Shown: piece after piece, positions 16,255 to 24,245 of the stretch
Numbering within the stretch: the first letter of the stretch is position 1
Layout of the letters: each line of letters opens with the position of its first letter
Assembly (NCBI GenBank): GCA_900770345.1
Contig: CAAGKF010000147.1
Coordinates: forward strand, 1 to 38,352
Length of the DNA: 38,352 bases
Direction of reading: 5' to 3'
Origin: Lachnospiraceae bacterium
Lineage (GTDB): Bacteria; Bacillota; Clostridia; Lachnospirales; Lachnospiraceae
The notes under the pieces: generated by a model
Told to the model about the DNA's origin: nothing
Database searches by the model: none
Seen by the model: the letters and a program-made list of their open reading frames with translations, nothing else
Program-made: the position numbers and the translations under genes

Positions 16255-17787
16255 TTATCGGATCTTTGTCCCGTAGATCCTCCCGTATTTCTCCTTCAGA
16301 TACCGGACGTAATACATGGGATCAAAATCTTCTCCCGTGGCCTCCTTCAAAAGTTCCCGGCTGCTTTTTATCTTTCCATACTGATGAATATGCTCCCTGA
16401 GATATCGGCGGATCACATCCAGCTGTCCCTTTTCCAGCAGACTCTCAAAATCCATTTCTTTTTTCATATGGTAATACAGTTGGGCGCCAAAGGCGCTTCC
16501 CAGCGCATAGGACGGAAAATACCCGAAGGATCCCTGAGACCAGTGAATATCCTGAAGTACACCCTCTGCCGGCTGTTCCGGCCGTACCCCCAGATACTGC
16601 TCATATTTATCTGCCCAGATCCCCGGCAGCTCCTCCACATCCAGGTCTTCATCTATCAGCATTTTTTCGATCTCATAGCGGATCAGCACATGGAGGCTGT
16701 AGCTCAGTTCGTCCGCCTCTGTGCGGATCAGCCCCGGCTGTACCTTATTTACCGCTTCCACAAAGGAATCCAGCGGCACTTTCCCCAGCTGCTCCGGAAA
16801 CACCTCCTGCACCCTTCCGTAAACAGGCACCCAGAAGGCCCTGCTGCGTCCGATGATATTTTCAAAGAAACGTGACTGTGACTCATGCATCCCCATACTG
16901 GCTCCCTGGCCCGCGGGGGTCAGCGTAAGCTCATCGCGGATCCCCATCTCATAAACGGCGTGACCGGATTCATGGATCACGGAAAAGATGGAACTGTCCA
17001 CCCGGTCCGTGTAGTGAGTGGTAATGCGCACATCTCTGTTGTGAAGATTTGTCGTAAAGGGATGGGCACTGACTGCCAACACTCCCTTATCAAAGTCAAA
17101 GCCCACATACTCTGCCAGGAAACGCGCCAGCTTTTCCTGCTTCTCCTCGGGATAATCCCCTTTCAGAAAACTGTCATCGATCTCCTTTCCCGATTCTCTG
17201 ATCTCCTTCAGGAAGGGAACCAGTTCTTCTTTCAGAATCCCGAAAAACTTATCCAGATTTTCCGTAGAGAATCCCTTTTCATAATCCTCCAGCATAATAT
17301 CATAAAGACCGCGGGAGCCGGAGCCTTTTCCCTGAATGCCATCCCTCCCTGCGGCCCGGTAACCGGCAAACTTTTTCTGGTATCCGATCACCTTCTTCAA
17401 CACCGGCGCAAACGCCTCAAAATCCTGTGCCTTCCTGGCCTCCGCCCAGATCGCGGCAGCCTGGGCCGTCAGACTGGCAAATTCCTGATATTCCTTTCTC
17501 GGAATACATCGGATCTGCTCCAGCTCCTCCTTCAGTTCCCGCACATTGGCCTGCTGTGCCGGCGAAAGTCCCTGCTCCTTCTCACACTGTTCCAGAAGCT
17601 CCTGCATTTTTTCACAGGTTACCGCCTCAAAATACTCTCCCGACAAAACACCGATCACCTGGGCGGTCAGCTCTCCCGCCCCCTTGGGCGCCAGGGTCTC
17701 ATTATCCCACTCAAACAGGGTCATAGCTGTTTTGACAGCCATGGCTCTATCCATATATTCCTTTAATTCCTCATAAAATCTGTTCAT
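16255..17787 (-). CDS. M32 metallocarboxypeptidase (carboxypeptidase Taq type)
   Basis: A 510-aa zinc carboxypeptidase of normal family length that removes C-terminal amino acids from peptides in the cytoplasm. The zinc/catalytic motif HESGH is at residues 272-276, and other family signatures are GMHESQSRFFEN and LIRYEIEKMLI. Its ATG overlaps the stop codon of the preceding M20 amidohydrolase (ATGA), so the two are translationally coupled, suggesting joint peptide or N-acyl amino acid breakdown. A GGAGAG ribosome site lies inside the upstream gene. Confidence 0.95.
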   Translation of the reverse strand: MNRFYEELKEYMDRAMAVKTAMTLFEWDNETLAPKGAGELTAQVIGVLSGEYFEAVTCEKMQELLEQCEKEQGLSPAQQANVRELKEELEQIRCIPRKEYQEFASLTAQAAAIWAEARKAQDFEAFAPVLKKVIGYQKKFAGYRAAGRDGIQGKGSGSRGLYDIMLEDYEKGFSTENLDKFFGILKEELVPFLKEIRESGKEIDDSFLKGDYPEEKQEKLARFLAEYVGFDFDKGVLAVSAHPFTTNLHNRDVRITTHYTDRVDSSIFSVIHESGHAVYEMGIRDELTLTPAGQGASMGMHESQSRFFENIIGRSRAFWVPVYGRVQEVFPEQLGKVPLDSFVEAVNKVQPGLIRTEADELSYSLHVLIRYEIEKMLIDEDLDVEELPGIWADKYEQYLGVRPEQPAEGVLQDIHWSQGSFGYFPSYALGSAFGAQLYYHMKKEMDFESLLEKGQLDVIRRYLREHIHQYGKIKSSRELLKEATGEDFDPMYYVRYLKEKYGRIYGTKIR

Positions 17788-19031
17788 GCTCTCTCCTTGT
17801 GCTCCTCCAGCCAGCGCATTGCCGTATAGGCATATACACAGCTCCCTGCCGTCAGTGAATCCTCATCAAATTTAACCATAGGATGATGCTGAGGATAAAT
17901 ATAGCCCTTCTCCGGCTGTCCTGCCGCAAGCGCCAGCATCAGGGAAGGAACTTCCTGGCTTACATAGGCAAAATCCTCGGAACCGGCAGACTTGGAGGAA
18001 CCGCCTCCACTCATTGCACTGAGCTCTGCCACGGAAAATGCTTTTTCCGGCCCCAGAAGCTCCTTTACATAGGCTACGCAGCAGACTGACAGATCCCCGT
18101 CATTGACCAGAGACGGGCAGCCGCTGGTAAATGTGACCTCCGCCTCCGCACGGAATGTACGGGCAGTTCCCTCTGCGATTTCCACCAGGCGCTCCTTGAC
18201 AAAATCCCGCACTTCCCCGTCAAAGGTACGCAGACTTCCTTTCATGATCACCTGATCCGGGATCACATTAGCCGCATTCCCGGCATTCATGGTTCCGATG
18301 GTGAGGACTGCCCTGTCTCCGATCCCCAGCTCTCTGGTCCCGATTTCCTGAAGGGCGATCAAAATATGAGCGGCCGCATTCAGCGGATCAACACCGGTAT
18401 TAGGCATGGAGCCATGACAGCCCTTTCCCTGTACCTTTATTTCAAATATATCCGCTCCCGGAGCGCTGACGCCAGGCGCAGATACCACCACAGTCCCCGG
18501 CGCAAAAGGCATACCGGCCATCACATGGATCATCAATGCCGCATCCACATCCGGATTTTTCAGCAGCCCCGCCTCGATCATATCGTGGGATCCCTCAAAA
18601 ATCTCCTCCGCGGGCTGAAGCATCAGCTTGATGGTCCCCTCTATCTCATCCTCATGCATTTTCAGAAGCCGGGCCGCTCCCAGCATCATGGCCGTGTGCA
18701 TATCATGGCCGCAGGCATGCATATTTCCGTTTTCCGAAGCAAACTCCACATCCGCCTCCTCCTTCACCGGAAGTCCGTCCATATCCGCCCGGATCAGGAA
18801 TACCCTTCCCTCTTTCTTTCCGCCCGCAACGGCCACCAGACCGGCCCGGCCGCATTCTTTCGGCTCATACCCCATATCCTGCAGTTCCTTTTTCACAAAA
18901 GCCTTCGTTTCATCCAGCGCAAAGCCCGTTTCCGGGTGCCTGTGGAGATACCTTCTTTCCGAGACAATGGTCTCCTGAAGCCGGGAAGCTTCTTTTAGCA
19001 ATTCATCCTTTAAGGTTTTCTCTGAACTCAT
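17784..19031 (-). CDS. M20-family amidohydrolase (aminoacylase/hippurate hydrolase type)
   Basis: A 415-aa metal-dependent amidohydrolase of the M20D group, which cleaves N-acyl amino acids or aminoacyl-aminobenzoate-like amides. Metal-binding motifs are visible: HACGHDMHTAM (C107, H109), QPAEE, and near the C-terminus SAGSEDFAYVSQEVP. The dimerisation insert KGCHGSMPNTGVDPL is in the middle. AGGAG precedes the start. It is the first gene of a two-gene operon with the M32 carboxypeptidase. The exact substrate is open: hippurate, N-acetyl amino acids and N-acyl conjugates are all possible. Confidence 0.92.
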   Translation of the reverse strand: MSSEKTLKDELLKEASRLQETIVSERRYLHRHPETGFALDETKAFVKKELQDMGYEPKECGRAGLVAVAGGKKEGRVFLIRADMDGLPVKEEADVEFASENGNMHACGHDMHTAMMLGAARLLKMHEDEIEGTIKLMLQPAEEIFEGSHDMIEAGLLKNPDVDAALMIHVMAGMPFAPGTVVVSAPGVSAPGADIFEIKVQGKGCHGSMPNTGVDPLNAAAHILIALQEIGTRELGIGDRAVLTIGTMNAGNAANVIPDQVIMKGSLRTFDGEVRDFVKERLVEIAEGTARTFRAEAEVTFTSGCPSLVNDGDLSVCCVAYVKELLGPEKAFSVAELSAMSGGGSSKSAGSEDFAYVSQEVPSLMLALAAGQPEKGYIYPQHHPMVKFDEDSLTAGSCVYAYTAMRWLEEHKERA

Positions 19032-19158
19032 TTTAATCTCCTGTTCTGCTCTGATATCGTAAAATAGTATATCCGTCTTTGCTGTTTTTCATCAGCAAAA
19101 AAATATCTGTATTGTTTTATTATAACACCGGGACCCGGGAATTGATAGTGGGCATCCG

Positions 19159-19179
19159 TGCAGTAAATCCGTTACTGCA
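19159..19179. promoter_or_regulatory. inverted repeat next to the -35 of the rRNA methyltransferase gene
   Basis: TGCAGTAA and TTACTGCA are perfect 8-bp arms around a 5-base centre, ending 5 bases before the -35 box. There is no T-run, so it looks more like a protein-binding dyad than a terminator. Confidence 0.45.
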
Positions 19180-19184
19180 GGCAT

Positions 19185-19213
19185 TTGACACATGTTCGTC
19201 CGGGCACTATAAT
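19185..19213 (+). promoter_or_regulatory. consensus sigma-A promoter of the SpoU methyltransferase gene
   Basis: TTGACA (19185-19190) and TATAAT (19208-19213), both perfect, are 17 bases apart. The expected start near 19220 is about 48 bases before the ATG. Confidence 0.9.
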
Positions 19214-19267
19214 GTTGTTTATGGAACAGTTGTCTTGTGTTTCCAAATTTGAAAACAGGAGATCCTT

Positions 19268-20092
19268 ATGCCGAATATCATAGAAATAACCGATTTTGAA
19301 GCGCCTGAACTGGATATTTATGCCCGTCTTACGGAAACCCAGCTTTTTCATCTTCATGAGCCGGAAAGAGGGATTTTTATTGCAGAAAGTCCCAAGGTGA
19401 TCCAGCGGGCCCTGGATGCGGGATGTGTGCCTGTATCCCTTCTGGCGGAGCATAAGGATATTGAAGGACAGGCCCGGTCCGTCATTGCCCAATGCGGAGA
19501 TATTCCTGTTTATACCGCCGAATTTCAGATTCTGACAAAACTGACCGGTTTTCAGCTGACCCGGGGCGTACTGTGTGCCATGTACCGGCCGTCTCTGCCG
19601 GGCATTGAAGAAATATGTTCCGGAAAACGGAGGATCGTCGTGCTGGAAAATGTAATGAATCCTACTAACATCGGAGCTATTTTCCGTTCCGCTGCAGCGC
19701 TGAACATGGACGCCGTACTGCTCACTCCCGGCTGCAGTGATCCTTTATACCGCCGCGCAATACGTGTCAGCATGGGAACAGTCTTCCAGATCCCCTGGAC
19801 CTTTCTGGACAGGAAATCGGCTCCATGGCCGCAACGGGGCATAGAGCTGCTGAAAAATATGGGATTTAAAACTGCTGCTATGGCACTGAGCGATGACTCC
19901 GTAAGCATCGCTGATCCCCGTCTGGCAGCAGAGGAAAAACTGGCTATCGTACTTGGAACAGAAGGGGACGGTCTTTCTCCCCAAACCATCGCCGGCTGCG
20001 ATTATACTGTCCGCATCCCTATGTCCCACGGAGTGGATTCCCTGAATGTGGCGGCCGCCAGCGCGGTGGCATTCTGGCAGCTGGGAATTTGA
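19268..20092 (+). CDS. SpoU/TrmH-family RNA 2'-O-ribose methyltransferase
   Basis: A 274-aa SPOUT methyltransferase that transfers a methyl group from SAM to a ribose 2'-OH of rRNA or tRNA. An N-terminal substrate-binding region (about 1-105) precedes the SpoU domain (about 115-270) with all three motifs: motif 1 NVMNPTNIGAIFRSAAAL, motif 2 VLGTEGDGLS and motif 3 RIPMSHGVDSLNVAAASA. AGGAG precedes the ATG. It has its own perfect promoter and is followed by the YheO-type regulator, whose promoter -35 overlaps this gene's stop codon. The target nucleotide cannot be assigned. Confidence 0.93.
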   Translation: MPNIIEITDFEAPELDIYARLTETQLFHLHEPERGIFIAESPKVIQRALDAGCVPVSLLAEHKDIEGQARSVIAQCGDIPVYTAEFQILTKLTGFQLTRGVLCAMYRPSLPGIEEICSGKRRIVVLENVMNPTNIGAIFRSAAALNMDAVLLTPGCSDPLYRRAIRVSMGTVFQIPWTFLDRKSAPWPQRGIELLKNMGFKTAAMALSDDSVSIADPRLAAEEKLAIVLGTEGDGLSPQTIAGCDYTVRIPMSHGVDSLNVAAASAVAFWQLGI

Positions 20093-20117
20093 CAAGCCTT
20101 TCTATTTTTTATATAAT
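20089..20117 (+). promoter_or_regulatory. consensus sigma-A promoter of the YheO-type regulator
   Basis: TTGACA (20089-20094) and TATAAT (20112-20117), both perfect, are 17 bases apart. The -35 overlaps the stop codon of the upstream methyltransferase gene. Confidence 0.88.
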
Positions 20118-20165
20118 ACCCATATTACATAGACGCAGTGCTATAACACCGGAGGCGGCGTAACA

Positions 20166-20810
20166 ATGATTGATATTAATTACGATTTTCTTCAGAGACT
20201 AATCAGAAATCTGGCAAGTCTTTTTGGTGATAAATGTGAAATTGTAGTACACGATTATCGCAGCGGACTGGACCACACAATCATCGATATTGTGAATGGC
20301 CACGTAAGCGGGCGAAGTATCGGCGGCTGTCCCAGTGAATCTGTCGTTGAAATGCTGTCAAAGGATATGGATCATCCTGACAATGAACTGGTTTATTTTA
20401 CCAACAGCGAAAAAGGGAAGATCATCAAGTCTGCTACAACCTATATAAAGGACTCCGATAATCATATTATTGGTTCCGTTTGTGTAAATATGGATATTAC
20501 AGATATGATTTTAGCCGAGAACACGCTGAAAACATTTATCAATTATACCCCGACTGCTCCGGCAATAGAGAATTCTGAGGTTCTTGTGCGCAATGTGGAT
20601 GAACTGCTGCAATATTACTTAAGCGAAGCTGAACGCATTATCGGAAAACCAACCAGTCTTATGAACAAAGAAGAAAAAATACAGGCCCTTCGTTATCTGG
20701 ATCAAAAAGGCGCCTTTAAAATTGCAAAAGCAAGTGTCACGCTCTGCGAAGCCTTCCAGATTTCCAAATACACCCTATACAGTTACCTGGATGAAGCAAG
20801 AAGTAATTGA
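20166..20810 (+). CDS. YheO/DauR-type transcriptional regulator (PAS-like plus HTH)
   Basis: A 214-aa regulator with a PAS-like sensor domain of the YheO family (about 5-115; IVVHDYRSGLDHTI, GSVCVNMDIT) and a C-terminal helix-turn-helix (about 155-212; GAFKIAKASVTLCEAFQISKYTLYSYL is the family-typical end). In Pseudomonas DauR of this family represses D-arginine catabolism. Here it lies immediately upstream of an amino-acid type operon and a terminator separates them, so it likely controls that operon through the inverted repeat at 20870-20896 (inference). GGAGG precedes the ATG. Confidence 0.87.
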   Translation: MIDINYDFLQRLIRNLASLFGDKCEIVVHDYRSGLDHTIIDIVNGHVSGRSIGGCPSESVVEMLSKDMDHPDNELVYFTNSEKGKIIKSATTYIKDSDNHIIGSVCVNMDITDMILAENTLKTFINYTPTAPAIENSEVLVRNVDELLQYYLSEAERIIGKPTSLMNKEEKIQALRYLDQKGAFKIAKASVTLCEAFQISKYTLYSYLDEARSN

Positions 20811-20813
20811 TGT

Positions 20814-20850
20814 AAAAAACGTTGCAAGCCTGCTTGTATACGTTTTTTTT
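20814..20850 (+). terminator. terminator after the YheO-type regulator
   Basis: AAAAAACGT pairs with ACGTTTTTT, with GCAAG/CTTGT pairing inside around CCTG, followed by more T. It starts 3 bases after the stop codon. Confidence 0.8.
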
Positions 20851-20869
20851 TGCAGTCGCATATTACAAA

Positions 20870-20896
20870 CAATTAGTTTTTCAAACAAACTAATTG
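20870..20896. promoter_or_regulatory. operator-like inverted repeat overlapping the operon -35
   Basis: CAATTAGTTT and AAACTAATTG are perfect 10-bp arms separated by 7 bases. The right arm includes the first three bases of the TTGACA -35, so a bound regulator would exclude RNA polymerase. The neighbouring YheO-type regulator is the obvious candidate. Confidence 0.65.
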
Positions 20897-20922
20897 ACAT
20901 ATTTTTTCAAATAAGATATAAC
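20894..20922 (+). promoter_or_regulatory. sigma-A promoter of the aminotransferase-symporter-dehydrogenase operon
   Basis: A perfect TTGACA (20894-20899) and TATAAC (20917-20922) are 17 bases apart, about 35 bases upstream of the aminotransferase start. Confidence 0.85.
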
Positions 20923-20956
20923 TATTATAAATTCAATAGGAAGGAGGTATAAAAAG

Positions 20957-22117
20957 ATGCTGAACTTATCACTTGTAAAGCAGGAATATGAATATCTGGA
21001 TAATGCCGTCTTTCTGAATTCAAGTTCTGTTTCTGTTCCGCCCATGCGTGTCCGGAACGCCTGCCGTTCTGTTATGGATGATCTGGCAGAAGCCTGCGGA
21101 CTTCCGGCATATGACGCCTATGACAGAATACGCAGCCAGACCAAACAGATGATTGCCAATCTGCTGAATGCTTCTCCGGAAGAAATCGCGTTTATCAAAA
21201 ATACCACAGAAGGTAATTCATTATTGGCTCATGGACTTGATCTGAAACCGGGAGACAGCGTTGTTCTTTGTGATCTTGAACACCAGTCTCTGCTCTATCC
21301 GTGGCTGTACAGGCAGAACACCGGAATTCATGTTCGGATCGTCAGATCCCGCAACGGCTCTTTCACCCTCGATGATATCGCTGCGCAAACAGACGAGACC
21401 ACGCGTGTGATCGCTGTGTCAGCTGTTCAATATGGCAGCGGATGTCTTGCCGACCTTAACGGGATCGGATCTTACTGTCAGAAACATGGAATCATTTTCG
21501 CTGTTGACGCGATTCAGGCATTAGGGAAAATTCCTGTCGATGTAAAAACGATGCATATTGATTATCTGACATGCGGAGCTTTTAAAGGATTGCTGGGTTC
21601 CCTGGGAATTGCCTTCCTGTACTGTAAAAAAAACCTGATTCCGCACATTGAACCGGTTAACATTTCCTATCACAATGTCATGCTGACAGCAGAAGCTCCC
21701 GATCTTCTCTCAGATTTCAGCGCCCCTGAGCTCCGAACCGATATTCACCGTCTGGAAGCAGGATCATCAAACACATACGGAATAATATCGCTCAACAAAG
21801 GTGTTGAACTGATTCTCGATCTGGGAACAGACAACATCTTTTTTCATATTCTTGAATTGGAGAAGCATTTGCGTGACCGGTTAAAAGATTCCGGCTATGC
21901 ATTTTATGATCATGACCCCAGGGCAGGTTTTTCCGGGGTTGTATGTATGCGCTATCCGGAAAAGCTTACCCCTGTCATTCAGGAAGCTTTCAAAAATAAC
22001 AAGATTTACGCAACAATAAAACCAGGATATCTCCGCATGTCATTAGAGTTTTTCAACACAGCGGAACAGATGGATCTTACTGCTGATACATTGCTCCGCT
22101 GCATCCGATCAATTTAA
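20957..22117 (+). CDS. class V PLP-dependent aminotransferase / cysteine desulfurase-like enzyme
   Basis: A 386-aa fold-type I PLP enzyme of the class V group (NifS, isopenicillin epimerase, serine-glyoxylate aminotransferase). The cofactor residues are visible: H109 in LEHQS (ring stacking), D184 in VDAIQALG (pyridine N) and Schiff-base lysine K210 in CGAFKGLLGSLG. The catalytic cysteine loop of a NifS-type desulfurase is not evident, and there is no iron-sulfur context. AAGGAGG precedes the ATG. It leads an operon with a DAACS symporter and a NadX-like dehydrogenase, so transamination, desulfination, epimerisation or elimination on an imported amino acid is the likely role; the substrate is unknown. 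Confidence 0.85.
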   Translation: MLNLSLVKQEYEYLDNAVFLNSSSVSVPPMRVRNACRSVMDDLAEACGLPAYDAYDRIRSQTKQMIANLLNASPEEIAFIKNTTEGNSLLAHGLDLKPGDSVVLCDLEHQSLLYPWLYRQNTGIHVRIVRSRNGSFTLDDIAAQTDETTRVIAVSAVQYGSGCLADLNGIGSYCQKHGIIFAVDAIQALGKIPVDVKTMHIDYLTCGAFKGLLGSLGIAFLYCKKNLIPHIEPVNISYHNVMLTAEAPDLLSDFSAPELRTDIHRLEAGSSNTYGIISLNKGVELILDLGTDNIFFHILELEKHLRDRLKDSGYAFYDHDPRAGFSGVVCMRYPEKLTPVIQEAFKNNKIYATIKPGYLRMSLEFFNTAEQMDLTADTLLRCIRSI

Positions 22118-22145
22118 CTTTCAACTACATCCGGGAGGGAAAAAT

Positions 22146-23372
22146 ATGAGTTTATTTCAAAAGTACAGAAGCATTTCATTAACAGCCAAACTTTTTGCAG
22201 GAATGTTCCTGGGTCTGATTCTGGGAATATTATTCGGCGAAAAAATTCTTGCTGTAAAATTTATAGGAAAACTTTTCTTAAATTTATTAATGATGGTCGC
22301 TATTCCAATGATTGCAGTCAATATCATCTACGGAGTTGCTTCGCTTGGAGACGCCAAGTCTTTTGGACGCATGGGCGCAAAAATTCTGATATATTACTGT
22401 ACAACAACCTTATTTGCAACCTGCATAGGAATACTGGTCTCTTCCATTGCCAACCCCAGCAGCGGATTTAATGTACAGGGTACCGCCTATGATGGTGTTA
22501 TTTCTGATCTCCCAGGTTTTGGAGATATTGTTCTCTCTTTCATTCCGTCAAATATTTTCAGCGCCCTTGCAAACGGAGAACTGCAGAAAGTTGTTGTATT
22601 CTGCGCCTTCATAGGTGTTGTAATTATGATGCTTCCGGAACAGAAGCGCAGGCAAACCTATAATGTAATCGAAATGCTGGTCGAAATCTTCGGAAAATTT
22701 ATGAGTATCATTCTTGGTTTTTCACCATTCGGAATCTGCGCTCTCATCGCCTGCACTGTCGGTGAATACGGCTCTATGATGTTTGGTTTCGCCTTTAAAT
22801 ACATCGCCGTCAATTACATTTCTTATGCATTAATGATGATCGTCTACGGCATCCTGCTTTTTCTGTTCACCGGAAAAGAAGCCGTTACCTTATACAAAAA
22901 AGCATTTCCCGGATTTGTCATGGCATTCAGTACCAGCTCCAGCGTTGCAACAATTCCGACAAATCTGAAATGCGCGGAAGATATGGGAATTCCCCACTCT
23001 ATCGCAGATTTTTCTGTTCCTCTGGGTGCTCAGATCAATAAAGACGGAACTGCCATTATCTTCGCATCAAATCTCTTTTTTGCCGCGGCACTTGCGGGAA
23101 TTACTTTAACTCCTTCCATGATCGCCAGTGCTTTATTTATGATTTTAATCCTTACCGCCGGACAGAGCGGTGTCCCGGCGAGCGGCTCTTCATCAACTGT
23201 AATTATGCTGAATGCATTAAATCTGCCCCTTGATCTTACCGGCGTATTTTCTGGTCTCGTTCCCGCAGTTGATATGGGCAACACGGCAATTAACTGTTTT
23301 GGCGATTTAGTAGGCTCCGCTATCGTAGCTAAAACAGAAAGAAAACACCTGAACAGGGAAACACATGTATAA
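22146..23372 (+). CDS. dicarboxylate/amino acid:cation symporter (DAACS/GltP fold), atypical binding site
   Basis: A 408-aa sodium- or proton-coupled symporter of the glutamate-transporter family. The HP1 serine-rich tip (AFSTSSSVATIPTNL), the NMDGT region, the HP2 tip (GVPASGSSSTVIMLNAL) and the TM8 motif are all present. Two key residues differ from Pyrococcus GltPh: the TM8 motif DMGRTMVN reads DMGNTAIN, so the arginine binding the substrate side-chain carboxylate (R397) is N379; and NMDGT reads NKDGT. D376 and N383, which bind the amino group and sodium in the family, remain. The cargo is therefore probably not aspartate or glutamate. The gene overlaps the next by 8 bases. Confidence 0.92.
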   Translation: MSLFQKYRSISLTAKLFAGMFLGLILGILFGEKILAVKFIGKLFLNLLMMVAIPMIAVNIIYGVASLGDAKSFGRMGAKILIYYCTTTLFATCIGILVSSIANPSSGFNVQGTAYDGVISDLPGFGDIVLSFIPSNIFSALANGELQKVVVFCAFIGVVIMMLPEQKRRQTYNVIEMLVEIFGKFMSIILGFSPFGICALIACTVGEYGSMMFGFAFKYIAVNYISYALMMIVYGILLFLFTGKEAVTLYKKAFPGFVMAFSTSSSVATIPTNLKCAEDMGIPHSIADFSVPLGAQINKDGTAIIFASNLFFAAALAGITLTPSMIASALFMILILTAGQSGVPASGSSSTVIMLNALNLPLDLTGVFSGLVPAVDMGNTAINCFGDLVGSAIVAKTERKHLNRETHV

Positions 23373-24168
23373 TATCGGTTTTTGGGGATGCGGAAATCTG
23401 GCAAGAATTATTGCTGAAAGGCTTTTCGACCAGACAGTTTCCGGATATCATATTTTAGGAGCCTATGATAAAAATCCGGATTCATCCTCTTCTTTCTCCG
23501 GTTTATTCGGATGCAATACCTGTAATTCTCTGGATGAACTGATCAGTTTGACGCCCGATTTCATTATTGAGGCTGCTGCCCCCGATGCACTGAAAGCAAA
23601 TGCCGAAAAAGTCATCAGCAGGCACATCTCTCTGATCGTTCTGTCCACCGGAGCCTTTTCTGACGAAAAATGGAGTTCTGAGTTAAAAATTACAGCAGAG
23701 GCCAATCATGCAAAAATTTATCTGGCCTCCGGTGCGATCGGAGGATTCGATATTATGGGAGCCGCCCGGCTTATGGGAAATCTGAAAGCCCAAATTATAA
23801 ACATCAAAAAACCGGAAGCTTTAAACGGAGCACCTTATTTAAACGGACGTGTCCTGGACCCCAATAAAGAAGAACTTCTTTTTTCAGGCACGGCCCGTGA
23901 AGCAATCCGTTTTTTTCCTCAGAATCTGAACGTAGCCGTATCCGCTGCAATTGCTACCTGCGGAGTTGACCTTACCCAGGTGCAGCTCAAAAGTGTGCCG
24001 GACACAGCCTTCAATACCCACATTATTGAACTGGATGGAAATTTCGGTCAGGCATCTCTGACAATTTCTTCTTTTCCGTCCAAAGGCAACGCAAAATCCA
24101 GTGAAATAGCAGCATGGAGCGTACTGTATCTGCTTCAGAAATTAAATCAATCAATTGTATTCTGTTAA
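23365..24168 (+). CDS. NadX-like L-aspartate dehydrogenase family protein
   Basis: A 267-aa NAD(P)-dependent dehydrogenase. The Rossmann motif GFWGCGNLA is at residues 5-13, followed by EAAAPDALKANAEKV, the family signature LASGAIGGFDIMGAARL, and a catalytic-domain C-terminus with NTHIIEL containing the conserved His. NadX oxidatively deaminates aspartate to iminoaspartate for NAD synthesis, but no nadA, nadB or nadC is nearby. Instead it is translationally coupled to a symporter (ATGTATAA overlap) and downstream of a class V aminotransferase, so it more likely acts in catabolism or synthesis of a related amino or imino acid. Confidence 0.85.
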   Translation: MYNIGFWGCGNLARIIAERLFDQTVSGYHILGAYDKNPDSSSSFSGLFGCNTCNSLDELISLTPDFIIEAAAPDALKANAEKVISRHISLIVLSTGAFSDEKWSSELKITAEANHAKIYLASGAIGGFDIMGAARLMGNLKAQIINIKKPEALNGAPYLNGRVLDPNKEELLFSGTAREAIRFFPQNLNVAVSAAIATCGVDLTQVQLKSVPDTAFNTHIIELDGNFGQASLTISSFPSKGNAKSSEIAAWSVLYLLQKLNQSIVFC

Positions 24169-24176
24169 CAAACCAG

Positions 24177-24227
24177 ACAGCGCCGCATCACTTCAGAGCA
24201 TCCTGCCTCTCAGTAATACGGCGCTGT
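24177..24227. terminator. stem-loop between the dehydrogenase and AraC genes
   Basis: ACAGCGCCG and CGGCGCTGT form a perfect 9-bp stem with a long loop, followed by ATTTAATTT. It lies in the gap between two convergent genes and could terminate both. Confidence 0.6.
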
Positions 24228-24245
24228 ATTTAATTTCCTGCCTTT

